A stretch of DNA of 64,000 nt from positions 1,116,001-1,180,000 of the forward strand of contig CAVYXC010000002.1 of assembly GCA_963772515.1 (NCBI GenBank). The letters are read 5' to 3'. The DNA is from JAFAHD01 sp963772515. GTDB lineage: Bacteria; Vulcanimicrobiota; Vulcanimicrobiia; Eremiobacterales; Eremiobacteraceae. The number at the start of each line of letters is the position of its first letter. Within the stretch, counting starts at the first letter, position 1. Position numbers and translations under genes: made by a program. This document shows positions 39,650 through 48,248 of the stretch, piece after piece. The notes beneath the pieces were generated by a model. That model did no database searches and was not told where the DNA came from. It saw only the letters and a list, made by a program, of their open reading frames with translations.

Positions 39650-40309
39650 GTGACACGCAGTCAAGTCCCGAACATCCGTGCCGCTGGCGCAGCGCCAGCG
39701 GCCGAGGATCTTGAAGGGAGCACCGTTGACGTCGCGCGCCGGCTCGTCGGAGCGACGCTGGAACGTGTCATCCCACGAGGCGAGCCAGACGCAGGCACAC
39801 TCGTCAGCGGCCGCATCGTGGAAACCGAGGCGTACCTTCCCAACGTCGATCCAGCGTGTCACGGGTATCGCGGCCCGACAAGACGCAGTGCGCCGATCTT
39901 CGGTCGCCCCGGCAGCGCGTACGTCTACCTTATATATGGCATGTATTTCTGTCTCAATGTGGTGACCGAACCGCCGGGCGTCGGTGCCGCGGTTTTGCTG
40001 CGGGCGGCCGAACCGCTAGCCGGTCTCGACGCGATGCGCCGCCGCAGGCGAGCCGGCACACCCGATGGGCGTCTTGCTTGCGGCCCCGGCAACCTGTGCC
40101 GGGCGATGGCGATCGATCTGCGATGCAACGGCCTCGATCTGCGCACCGATCCGCACTTGCACATCGTCCTTGACGGAGCGTCGCCGCCAAAGCGGATCGC
40201 CGTCACATCGCGCGTAGGGTTGAGCAGCGCCGCCGATTGGCCGCTACGCTTCTACGACCCTGATAGCCAGAGCGTTTCCCGTCGGCCGCGAAGCCCCAAA
40301 AACCGTTGA
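39650..40309 (+). CDS. DNA-3-methyladenine glycosylase (AAG/MPG family)
   Basis: 219 residues from GTG 39650. Family blocks are VDVARRLVGATLER, GRIVETEAYLPNVDPACHGYRG (containing the catalytic Glu), SAYVYLIYGMYFCLNVVTEP, GAAVLLRAAEPL and CGPGNLCRAMAID. The enzyme removes alkylated bases such as 3-methyladenine from DNA. The N-terminal 20 residues are not conserved, so the exact start is uncertain. The rho promoter begins within its last codons. Confidence 0.93.
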   Translation: MTRSQVPNIRAAGAAPAAEDLEGSTVDVARRLVGATLERVIPRGEPDAGTLVSGRIVETEAYLPNVDPACHGYRGPTRRSAPIFGRPGSAYVYLIYGMYFCLNVVTEPPGVGAAVLLRAAEPLAGLDAMRRRRRAGTPDGRLACGPGNLCRAMAIDLRCNGLDLRTDPHLHIVLDGASPPKRIAVTSRVGLSSAADWPLRFYDPDSQSVSRRPRSPKNR

Positions 40310-40334
40310 CGCAATACCGCAGCTGTGCTATAGT
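40306..40334 (+). promoter_or_regulatory. Consensus promoter for rho
   Basis: -35 TTGACG (40306-40311), 17-base spacer, -10 TATAGT (40329-40334). The transcript would start near 40341 and carry a leader of about 178 bases with small hairpins (GTCGA-AA-TCGAC near 40428; CCGCGG repeats near 40484-40503). Rho is often autoregulated by attenuation in its leader; whether this applies here is an inference. Confidence 0.75.
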
Positions 40335-40518
40335 CAAGGCGGCGTGAGCTTCCCGATCTCTTATGACGGCGCGAGCTCGGCTGTTCATCATCGAAAAAAC
40401 CCCCACTCGCAGTCATCCACGTCGAAATCGACGTTAGTGTAGTTCATCACGACATCAAGCATCATTGACTGTTCACTCGCTGCCCGCGGCATCACACCGC
40501 GGCGCACTTCCTTAGATA

Positions 40519-42324
40519 TTGTCAGGCGGTAACCACGTGCAAGACGAAGACTCTCCAATTTCCGATTCCGAGGGCGACAGCTCGCCGCCCCCGCGCTACC
40601 GTCCCCGGTCGCGCGCCGGCGCGGGCTCGATGGAGATCGACATCGATTTCGAGCGCCCCGAGCGCGTTGAACGCGCAGAGCGCCCCGAACGCCCGGACCG
40701 CGTCGATCGCGTTGATCGCGTTGACCGCGTCGACCGCGTCGACCGCGTAGACCGTGCCGACCGCGTCGATCGCGTAGAGCGCCCCGAGCGAGCGGAGCGT
40801 CCCGAGCGAGCGGATCGACCCGAGCGCGGCGAACGGCCCGACCGAAACGAGCGGCCCGAACGCGAGCGGCAAGAACGCTTTGAGCGCAGCGAGCGGCCGG
40901 CGCGATTCGATCGAGATCGCGACCGCGGCCGAGGCCGCAACAGCAACGATCGCGGTGCACGCGTGTTCCCGGTGCGCACATATCAAGAACGCGTCGAACC
41001 GCCGCAACCCAAGACGTTCAAGACCAAAGACGGCGAAGAGATGAATCTCTTGTCCATCAAGGAGCTCGAAGACAAGACGCGTACCGAGCTTGTCGAGCTC
41101 GCCAAGAAGCTGGAGATCCCAGAGCTCCAACGCATCAAGAAGCAAGATCTCGTATTCCCAATCCTCGAGGCGCAGGCAAAAGCCGCCGGACTGAATTTCG
41201 CCGTCGGCGTGCTCGACGTCTTACCCGAGGGCTATGGATTCTTACGGCGCGACAACATGCGGCCCGGCCCGCACGACGTCTACATCTCACAGTCGCAAGT
41301 GCGCCGCTTTGAGCTGCGCAGCGGCGACCTGGTCGCCGGCCAATGCCGCGATCCAAAGGACAACGAGAAATATCACGGCATCCTCAAAGTCGAAGCGGTC
41401 AACGGCCAAGATCCTGAAGCCATTCGCGGACGGCCGCACTTCGACAAACTCATCCCGATCTATCCCGATCAGCGCCTCAAGATGGAGACCTCGTCGCTTG
41501 AGATGTGCGGGCGGGTGCTCGATCTGCTGTGCCCGATCGGCAAAGGTCAGCGCGGCCTGATCGTCTCGCCGCCCAAAGCCGGCAAGACGACGCTGCTCAA
41601 GAAGATCGCCAACGCGATCGCGGCCAACCATCCCGAAGTCGACTTGTTCGCGCTGCTCGTCGACGAGCGGCCCGAAGAGGTCACGGACATGCGCCGTTCG
41701 ATCGAGGGCGACGTCGTCTCGTCGACCTTTGACGAACACCCGGACAACCACACCGCGGTCTCCGAGCTGACCCTGGAGCGCTGCAAGCGCTTGGTCGAGC
41801 TCGGTCACGACGTCGTCATCTTGCTCGATTCCATCACCCGCCTCGCGCGGGCGTGGAACCAAGTGATGCCGGCGACGGGCCGCACGCTATCGGGTGGTCT
41901 GGACACGAGCGCCCTGCACAAGCCCAAGCGCTTCTTCGGTGCCGCACGCAACATCGAAGGCGGCGGCAGTCTCACGATCATCGCGACCGCGCTCATCGAG
42001 ACCGGTTCGAAGATGGACGACGTGATCTTCGAAGAGTTCAAGGGCACGGGCAACATGGAGATCAACCTCGTGCGCAAGCTGGCCGACAGCCGGATCTTCC
42101 CGGCGGTCGACATCAAGCGCTCGGGCACGCGGCATGAAGAGCTGCTGCTCTCCGAAGTCGAGCTGCGCAAGATCGTCATGCTGCGCCGCGCGACCGCCGT
42201 TCTCGGCACGCAGGAGATGACCGAACTCATCCTCGAGCGCTTCCGGCGCACCGACGGCAATGAAGACTTCTTGAAGTCGGTGACCAAAGAAGCGATGTCG
42301 ATGGCGTCTGACGGAGACCGCTAG
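40519..42324 (+). CDS. rho: Transcription termination factor Rho with charged N-terminal extension
   Basis: 601 residues. The first 165 are highly charged and disordered, with nine DRV/DRA units and many ERPERxER repeats. The canonical Rho follows: N-terminal SIKELEDKTRTELVELAKKL helices, OB-fold RNA site (GVLDVLPEGYGFLRR), Walker A SPPKAGKTTLLKK (about 350-362), Walker B VVILLDSITRLARA, and the GGGSLTIIATALIETGSKMDD region. Arg-rich N-terminal extensions are known in actinobacterial Rho, where they bind extra RNA. The start may be TTG 40519 or GTG 40537; neither has a strong ribosome site. Confidence 0.97.
   Translation: MSGGNHVQDEDSPISDSEGDSSPPPRYRPRSRAGAGSMEIDIDFERPERVERAERPERPDRVDRVDRVDRVDRVDRVDRADRVDRVERPERAERPERADRPERGERPDRNERPERERQERFERSERPARFDRDRDRGRGRNSNDRGARVFPVRTYQERVEPPQPKTFKTKDGEEMNLLSIKELEDKTRTELVELAKKLEIPELQRIKKQDLVFPILEAQAKAAGLNFAVGVLDVLPEGYGFLRRDNMRPGPHDVYISQSQVRRFELRSGDLVAGQCRDPKDNEKYHGILKVEAVNGQDPEAIRGRPHFDKLIPIYPDQRLKMETSSLEMCGRVLDLLCPIGKGQRGLIVSPPKAGKTTLLKKIANAIAANHPEVDLFALLVDERPEEVTDMRRSIEGDVVSSTFDEHPDNHTAVSELTLERCKRLVELGHDVVILLDSITRLARAWNQVMPATGRTLSGGLDTSALHKPKRFFGAARNIEGGGSLTIIATALIETGSKMDDVIFEEFKGTGNMEINLVRKLADSRIFPAVDIKRSGTRHEELLLSEVELRKIVMLRRATAVLGTQEMTELILERFRRTDGNEDFLKSVTKEAMSMASDGDR
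40696..40776 (+). repeat. 9-base tandem repeat in rho coding for Asp-Arg-Val units
   Basis: Nine consecutive 9-base units of the type GACCGCGTC/GATCGCGTT/GACCGCGTA encode (Asp-Arg-Val/Ala)9. The units differ mainly at third positions, so the array is not a fresh expansion. Confidence 0.8.
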
Positions 42325-43026
42325 ACGGTTCGCATCAACAAGTTCCTCGCACAGGCGGGGATCGCAAGCAGGCGCGCCGCGGACGAGCTTATCGACCGCG
42401 GCGTCGTCACAATCAATGGTACGAAAGCGAAAAACGGCGACCAAGTCGACGCCGCAGTCGATGAAGTTCGCCTGAACGGACGAGTCGTCCGCATCAAGGA
42501 CGAGCCGCACGTCACCATCGCGCTCAACAAACCGATGGGCGTCGTCACGACGATGCACGACGAACGCGGCCGCCCGAGCGTCGGGGATCTCCTTCGAACA
42601 GCGCTGCGCTCCAACCCGACATCCAAAAATCGCCGGCTCTTCCCCATCGGACGGCTCGACGCCCAGACGACCGGCTTGTTGCTGTGCACGTCCGACGGTG
42701 ACCTCGCGCGTAGACTCGCGCATCCCTCATTTGAAGTGCCGCGTCGCTACGGCGTCGAGGTCATTGGCGTGCCCACGCCCGAGACGCTCGACGCACTGGG
42801 CGCGCAACACGTTCGAAAAACAGCGCACGGCGCGCGCTTTGAGATGACGCTGACGGGCGGCACGAATCGCGAGATCCGCCGCGCCTGTGCGCAGCACGGC
42901 TTGCGCGTGGGCGCACTCGCACGCGTCGCCTATGGTCCGGTGGAACTCGGCTCGCTCAAGCCAGGCGCGCACCGAGCGCTGACAGAACACGAGGTACGCG
43001 AACTCAGGAAGTGCGCGGGAGGGTAG
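42325..43026 (+). CDS. rRNA pseudouridine synthase (RsuA/RluB/E/F family) with apparent ACG start
   Basis: About 233 residues. An N-terminal S4 domain (VRINKFLAQAGIASRRAADE) and the catalytic domain with IALNKPMGVVTT, GRLDAQTTGLLLCTSDGD (catalytic Asp) and GGTNREIRRACAQHGLRV are complete. The frame opens right after the rho TAG, and no ATG, GTG or TTG exists before the catalytic region. The expected start position holds ACG at 42325, preceded by GGAG with 8-base spacing. Either ACG initiates, or an ATG has been changed. An ATG-based reading would start only at 42535, losing the whole S4 domain. Confidence 0.88.
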   Translation, partial: TVRINKFLAQAGIASRRAADELIDRGVVTINGTKAKNGDQVDAAVDEVRLNGRVVRIKDEPHVTIALNKPMGVVTTMHDERGRPSVGDLLRTALRSNPTSKNRRLFPIGRLDAQTTGLLLCTSDGDLARRLAHPSFEVPRRYGVEVIGVPTPETLDALGAQHVRKTAHGARFEMTLTGGTNREIRRACAQHGLRVGALARVAYGPVELGSLKPGAHRALTEHEVRELRKCAGG

Positions 43027-43031
43027 CGCCC

Positions 43032-43947
43032 TTGAATCGTCAGCTCTTCGCCGTTTCGACTGCCGTCGCGCTCGTGCTCGCGGCATCCTCGCCCTGCGGC
43101 GCGGATAAGGCAGCGCAGGGCGCGGCACCCGTGCCTAAAGCGACGCTCGAGTTTCCAGCAGGCACGTCAACCGTCCATATACCGGTGCGGATCGTGAACG
43201 ACACTGTCGTCGTTCGAGTCCATATAGCCGATCGCGACCTGGACTTCTCATTCGATTCGGGGGCCGGGGCTACGTACATGAATGCCGATGTCTTCAAGTC
43301 CATGGGTCTTGACGCGCATGCAGGGCCCGTTCCGATGACCCTTAGCATCGGCGACCTGAACGTGCATACCGTGCCGGTCTACTCCAATCCGATTTACGAG
43401 CAGACCGGTCAAGACGTCGCGATCGTCGGTTTGATCGGCGGCGACCTGCTTGAGGAACGCCGTCGTAAGGCTCGATTACGAAGCGGGTACACTCGATATC
43501 ACAAAACCCGACTCGTTCACGCCGCCTGCCGGCGTGCCCGCTATACCGGCACGCGGCAGCACGGTTCCCGTCGTATCGGCGAATGTCGGCGATGTGACGT
43601 CGGACGACTTTATCGTGGATACGGGCGCATTTGCCGTCGTCGTCTTCCACCAATTCGCGACGGCGCATCCGCAGCTGTTCACCAACGCCTCTGCGTACTT
43701 GGGTAAGGAAGTGCTGAGTCAGCCCATTTGCGGAATAATCGCGAACTCCGCATATAACGTCTCGAGCCTGAGCATCGCGACAGCGCCTGCGGTCACGAGT
43801 TGGAAGGTGCTGCTCGTTCCCCAATCGAGCTGCTTCGACATGAAGATCGACGGCCTTATCGGGTACGATTACCTGCGTTTGTTCACCGTGACATTCGATC
43901 TGCCGGACTCGCGCATCTACCTCGAGCTCTCGAAACGATACTCGTAA
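43032..43947 (+). CDS. Exported aspartic protease-like protein with two DTG/DSG sites, one frameshift
   Basis: TTG 43032 follows a GGGAGG ribosome site. A signal peptide (LFAVSTAVALVLAASSPCGA) leads to a first retropepsin-like lobe with FSFDSGAGATY. The frame breaks after IGGDLL near 43450-43456; skipping one base joins it to RNAVVRLDYEAGTLDITKP and a second lobe with FIVDTGAFAVVV. The repaired protein has about 304 residues. Two DTG-type motifs in one chain give a pepsin-like arrangement, and both lobes have the following hydrophobic-hydrophobic-Gly features (GLIGGDLL, GLIGYDYL). It is a possible periplasmic aspartic protease. Confidence 0.75.
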
Positions 43948-43985
43948 AAAGGGGCTTCGGTAGGCCCACAGAATGAAGCCCGCTC

Positions 43986-44381
43986 ATGGCAGTCCGGGGT
44001 ATCCGCGGCGCCATCACCGCCGCCGAGAACTCGCCGGCTGCGATCGTTTCGGCGTCCGAGCGGCTGCTCACGGCGATGATCGAAGCCAACAATGTGAAGG
44101 CGACGGACATCGCCGCAGTGTTCTTCACGACGACGACCGACCTTGACGCGGAATTCCCGGCGGCAGCGGCGCGCGCGTTGGGCTGGAACAAAGTGCCGCT
44201 GCTGTGCAGCCACGAGATGGGCGTGCCCGGCCGGCTGGCGAGCTGCATCCGCATCCTGATGCTCGTCAACACGGATGCGACGCAGGCGGCAGTCAGGCAC
44301 ATCTATCTGGAGGGCGCGACCGTGCTGCGGCCGGATTTGACCGGTGAGGACAACCCGCAGACCGCGGGCTCGACATTCTAA
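43986..44381 (+). CDS. aroH: Chorismate mutase, AroH class
   Basis: Rearranges chorismate to prephenate for tyrosine and phenylalanine synthesis. The 131-residue trimeric AroH-type fold is shown by VRGIRGAITAAENSP at the start, AVFFTTTTDLDAEFPAAAAR and LLCSHEMGVPG (active-site Glu). It is the first gene of an aroH-aroF-tyrA operon; seven bases separate it from aroF, which carries its own ribosome site. Confidence 0.96.
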   Translation: MAVRGIRGAITAAENSPAAIVSASERLLTAMIEANNVKATDIAAVFFTTTTDLDAEFPAAAARALGWNKVPLLCSHEMGVPGRLASCIRILMLVNTDATQAAVRHIYLEGATVLRPDLTGEDNPQTAGSTF

Positions 44382-44388
44382 GGAAGAT

Positions 44389-45435
44389 ATGATCGTCATC
44401 ATCAGGCGCGGCGCGACCGACGCCCAAGCGCAAGAAGTGGTCGAGAAGATCACCGCGATGGGCTATGGCGTCAACGTGTCAAAAGGCGTCGAGCGGGTCA
44501 TCGTCGGCGTGCTGGGCGTGCGCGACAACAAAGAGATGCTCGCCGCGCAGCTCGCGGGCATCCCGTGGGTCGAACGCGTCGTGCCCATCAGCAAGTCGTA
44601 CAAGCTGGTCAGCCGCGAGGGTGCGCAAGGCGACACCGTCATACGATTGCCCAACGGCGTCGAGATCGGCGGCAATGCCGTGCACGTCATCGCAGGTCCG
44701 TGCACCGTCGAAGGACGCGACATGCTGCTACAGACCGCGCACGCCGTCAAGCGGTCCGGCGCAACGCTGCTGCGCGGCGGCGCATATAAACCCAGCACGT
44801 CTCCGTATTCGTTCCAGGGCATGGGCAAAGAAGGGCTTGAGATCCTCGCTGCCGCGCGCGAGGAGACGGGTCTGCCGATCATCACCGAAGTGATGGACCC
44901 GCGCGACGTCGCGATGGTCGAAACGTACGCCGACGTGTTGCAAGTCGGCGCTCGTAATATGCAGAACTTCAACCTGCTCAAAGAGGTCGCCAAGGCGCGC
45001 AAACCGGTGATGCTCAAGCGCGGCCTGTCCGCGACGATCGAAGAATGGCTGCTTGCGGCCGAGTACATCTTCGCGGGCGGCAACCACGACGTCATGCTCT
45101 GCGAGCGCGGCATCCGGACCTTCGAACCCGCGACGCGCAACACACTCGATCTGAACGCCGTGCCGTTGCTCAAGCAGCTGACGCACTTGCCGGTGATCGT
45201 CGATCCCAGCCATGGGACCGGCCGATGGGAGCTCGTCTCGCCCATGGCGCGCGCGGGCCTCGCGGCCGGCGCGGACGGGCTCATGATCGAAGTGCACCCG
45301 AATCCAGCCGAAGCGCTCAAGGATGGATTCGAATCGTTGACGTTCGAGAAGTTCGCTACCACCATGGATGGCATCCGGGCCGTGGCGCGTGCCGTGGGCA
45401 GGCCGGTCGCGTCCGACGTCGCTGCGACGGTGTGA
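44389..45435 (+). CDS. aroF: 3-deoxy-7-phosphoheptulonate synthase, type I-beta with FRE domain
   Basis: Condenses phosphoenolpyruvate and erythrose-4-phosphate, the entry step of the shikimate pathway. 348 residues. The N-terminal 75 residues (MIVIIRRGATDAQAQEVVEK onward) form a ferredoxin-like regulatory domain that gives tyrosine or phenylalanine feedback in homologues. The barrel carries VIAGPCTVEG, LLRGGAYKPSTSPYSFQG, LQVGARNMQNF, LKRGLSATIEEWL and VDPSHGTGRW. ATG 44389 follows AAGGA. GTGA overlap with tyrA. Confidence 0.97.
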   Translation: MIVIIRRGATDAQAQEVVEKITAMGYGVNVSKGVERVIVGVLGVRDNKEMLAAQLAGIPWVERVVPISKSYKLVSREGAQGDTVIRLPNGVEIGGNAVHVIAGPCTVEGRDMLLQTAHAVKRSGATLLRGGAYKPSTSPYSFQGMGKEGLEILAAAREETGLPIITEVMDPRDVAMVETYADVLQVGARNMQNFNLLKEVAKARKPVMLKRGLSATIEEWLLAAEYIFAGGNHDVMLCERGIRTFEPATRNTLDLNAVPLLKQLTHLPVIVDPSHGTGRWELVSPMARAGLAAGADGLMIEVHPNPAEALKDGFESLTFEKFATTMDGIRAVARAVGRPVASDVAATV

Positions 45436-46360
45436 GCGCGAAGCCACGCTCCCACGGATTCGAGCGCTCCAACTTCCTGATCGTCGGCACGGGCCTTATC
45501 GGCACCTCGATCGGGCTGGCGTTGCGGCGCCGCTTGCGCAACGCGAGCATTGCAGGCTGGGATCCGGTGCGGAGCCATTCCGCAGCCGCGCGGCGCAAAG
45601 GCGCCCTCGACCGCGTCGCCCCGTCACTTGAGGCGGCGCTCCCGGACGCCGAAACGGTCGTGCTCGCCGCTCCGCTCGGGGCGATCGTGCGCCTGCTGCC
45701 CACGATTCTCGCGCAGGCGCGAACGCGCGCCTTCATTATAGATGTAGCTCCGCTGCTCGCGCCGGTCGTGGCAGCCGCAACGCCGGCGTTGCGACGAGGC
45801 GGTCGGCGGGCCGCTGTTCGTCGCCGGACATCCGATTCGCGGGCGCTGAGTCGTCCGGCCCACGCGGCGCGGACGCCGGCATGTTCGAAGGCCGCCCGTA
45901 TGCCATCTTCGCGCCGGCCCAGAAGCACCGGGCGCTCGCGTGGCGTCGAGCGGAGGCGTTCGCCCGCCTGCTCGGCGCAGTGCCGGTACGCCTTGCGCCG
46001 CCCGAGCACGACCGGATCGTCGCGCTGACCAGCGCGCTGCCGCAGCTCGCGGCGCTCGCGCTTGCGCTTGCGGCCAAGCAGGCGGGGGGCCGCACCACGG
46101 CCTGGATCTCGGGCCCGGGCTTCGACGGTGCAACGCGCTTGGCGCAATCGCCGTTTTCGATATGGGAAGGAGCGCTGCGCGGCAATGCGCGCAACACCAC
46201 GCGCGCTCTACGAGCCCTGGAAGCGGCCGCGCGCACGCTCAGGCAAGCGCTTGAAACCGGAGATTTCGGCAAAATCGAATCATATTTCGCCCTCGCGGCC
46301 GGCGCCAGACGGCGGATTCTGGGTAAACCAGGCAGAAGGACCGCCACCCGTAATTCGTAA
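45432..46360 (+). CDS. tyrA: Prephenate dehydrogenase TyrA, interrupted by two single-base shifts
   Basis: GTG 45432 overlaps the aroF stop. The Rossmann start FLIVGTGLIGTSIGLAL binds NAD. After APVVAAATPALRRG the frame breaks near 45800-45810. The next frame reads GPLFVAGHPI, then breaks again near 45834-45842 before AGAESSGPRGADAGMFEGRP and the C-terminal helical dimerisation domain. Skipping one base at each site gives about 308 residues including the conserved GHPIAGAESSG motif. No ACT domain is present. Because the rest is well conserved, sequencing error is the likeliest cause. Confidence 0.82.
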
Positions 46361-46406
46361 CGCAGGGCAATCGACGCCCGCGATTTCACGCGTCAGAAGG
46401 AGACCC

Positions 46407-48044
46407 ATGCACCAACTGCATCGCAGCCTTGTCGGCGCCGTCTTCGTCGCGGCCGCCATTTTCGGTTTCGCCGCGAGCGCGAACGCAGACGCGACGGGCT
46501 ACGCGCCGCCGAGCTTCGTCAACCAGGTGAAGCCCGACTATCCGGATAGCGCCCGCGCGGCGGCCGAGACGGGCGAAGTCAAAGTCAAGGTGCTGGTCCA
46601 GGCGGACGGCAAAGCCACAAGTTTCGCGATCTTCAAGTCGTCGGGTCACAAGGACCTCGACGACGCCGTGATCTCCGCAGTGAAGCAGTCGACGTACAAA
46701 CCGGCGATGAGCAACGGCAAGGCGACGCTCGCATATTTCGATATCACGTACAAGTTCACGCTGCAAGGACTCGCAGAAGACGAGGGCAGCACGAGCGCGT
46801 ACGAGAGCAAACTCGCCGCCAATCCCAACGATGCCGCGGCACGGCGCGGTCTTGCGGTCGTGCTCATCAACAAGCACGACTACGCGCAGGCCGAAGACGT
46901 GCTCACCAAAGGCACGCAGCTCGATCCCAAGAACGCGACGTTCTGGTCGCTGCTCGGATTCGCGTACTACAGCGACGGCTTGCAGAACAAGAAGGACGAC
47001 CGCTACAAGCAGGCGGCCCAAGCGTACGATTCGTTCCTCGCGCTCACGCCTCACCCGGAGACGTCCGACGCGCGCAACGCCGCGAGCGCCTACGGCGAAT
47101 ATGCGTTCATCCTGCTCGAGAACCAAAAGCCCGGCGACGCTCTTCCCTACGCGCAAAAGGCGGCCAACCTCGATCCGACGCAGACTCAGTACCACATCGA
47201 GCTCGGCGAGGCGCAACAGGGCATGGGCGACAATCAAGGCGCGATCGCGTCCTTCAAACAAGCGCTCCAGCTCGACGACAAGAAATCGGTCAACGTCACC
47301 GCCCGCATCTACGCGGATCTCGGCGTCTCGCAGCTCGACCTCGGTCAAGAAGCTGACGGCATCGCGTCGATCAACCAGGCTGAGAAAATCTCGCCGAGCA
47401 GTCCGGTCGCGTATCAAGCGCTGGCCAGCTACTACATCCGCAAGGGCAAGCTCGACGCGGCGCTTGGACCGCTGAACCAATTAGCGCAGGTCTCGCCGAA
47501 CGAGCCGCAGGTGCAAGTCGACATCGGCGACATCTACGTGCAGAAGAAGGACTACGTCAAAGCGAAGGCTGCGTACGACAAAGCGCTTTCGCTCGATCCG
47601 CATAACGGCAACGCCCTCTTCGGCTCGGCGCAGATCGCGGCCGCCCAGGGGGACTTGACCACCACCCAGACCGCGTTGGCCAATGCCATCGCGGCCGCAC
47701 CTGCCAACGCGGCACCCTACAATGCCACCATCGCCGCGATTCTGCTCGGCCTGCCGGTGAAGGGCACTGACCCGACGCCGGACGCGATCAAATACTCGAC
47801 CGCCGCGACCACGGAAGACCCGACCTTCGCCAGCGGCTGGTACGACTTAGGGGTCGCGCTCGCACGCCAGAACAAGAAAGACCAGGCCAACACGGCCCTT
47901 CACCGGGCATTTGATCTGTACAAAGCGCAGAACAACACGGACGGCATGGCCGCCGTCAACGCACGCTACAAAGAGCTCAACGGCGCTGACCTCGCCGGCT
48001 ATTCAGCGCCGCGCGGAGAGATGATCAATCAACCCGGCCATTAG
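46407..48044 (+). CDS. Exported protein with N-terminal TonB C-terminal-type domain and TPR repeats
   Basis: 545 residues from ATG 46407 (AAGGAG 5 bases upstream). The signal peptide (LVGAVFVAAAIFGFAASANA) is followed at about 40-120 by a TonB_C-like domain: VKPDYPDSARAAAETGEVKV and then SSGHKDLDDAVISAVKQSTY. About ten TPR units follow (for example NPNDAAARRGLAVVLINKHD, DLGQEADGIASINQAEKISP). Unlike a true TonB, it has no proline-rich span and no retained N-terminal anchor, so it would be free in the periplasm. It heads the TonB-system island. Confidence 0.85.
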   Translation: MHQLHRSLVGAVFVAAAIFGFAASANADATGYAPPSFVNQVKPDYPDSARAAAETGEVKVKVLVQADGKATSFAIFKSSGHKDLDDAVISAVKQSTYKPAMSNGKATLAYFDITYKFTLQGLAEDEGSTSAYESKLAANPNDAAARRGLAVVLINKHDYAQAEDVLTKGTQLDPKNATFWSLLGFAYYSDGLQNKKDDRYKQAAQAYDSFLALTPHPETSDARNAASAYGEYAFILLENQKPGDALPYAQKAANLDPTQTQYHIELGEAQQGMGDNQGAIASFKQALQLDDKKSVNVTARIYADLGVSQLDLGQEADGIASINQAEKISPSSPVAYQALASYYIRKGKLDAALGPLNQLAQVSPNEPQVQVDIGDIYVQKKDYVKAKAAYDKALSLDPHNGNALFGSAQIAAAQGDLTTTQTALANAIAAAPANAAPYNATIAAILLGLPVKGTDPTPDAIKYSTAATTEDPTFASGWYDLGVALARQNKKDQANTALHRAFDLYKAQNNTDGMAAVNARYKELNGADLAGYSAPRGEMINQPGH

Positions 48045-48248
48045 GCGTTTTTCATCGCCACACAACCGTTCGTTCCCGGTCTGCGGAAGCGGGCCGGGGA
48101 CGCGGTAGGAACGACGACGTGTCTCGTATAACCGGACAACCCGACGACGGCCGGGCCACCGCCCGCCTTCTGCATTTTAGGGTACCTCGCGCGCAGCCTC
48201 GGAGGCCTTTCCTGGGGCCGATCTCTAGCCCAAAGGGGAATTGCATTC
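48045..48248 (+). other. Leader region of the exbB operon
   Basis: 204 bases without a gene. A TATAAC at about 48129-48134 could be a -10 box, but no fitting -35 box is seen. CCTCGGAGG near 48208 and an AAAGGGGA ribosome site close to 48240 precede the exbB ATG. Confidence 0.3.

Noticed and set aside
40696..40776. CRISPR-like or satellite repeat
   Set aside because: The 9-base units are in frame in rho, have no spacers, and vary mainly at third codon positions.
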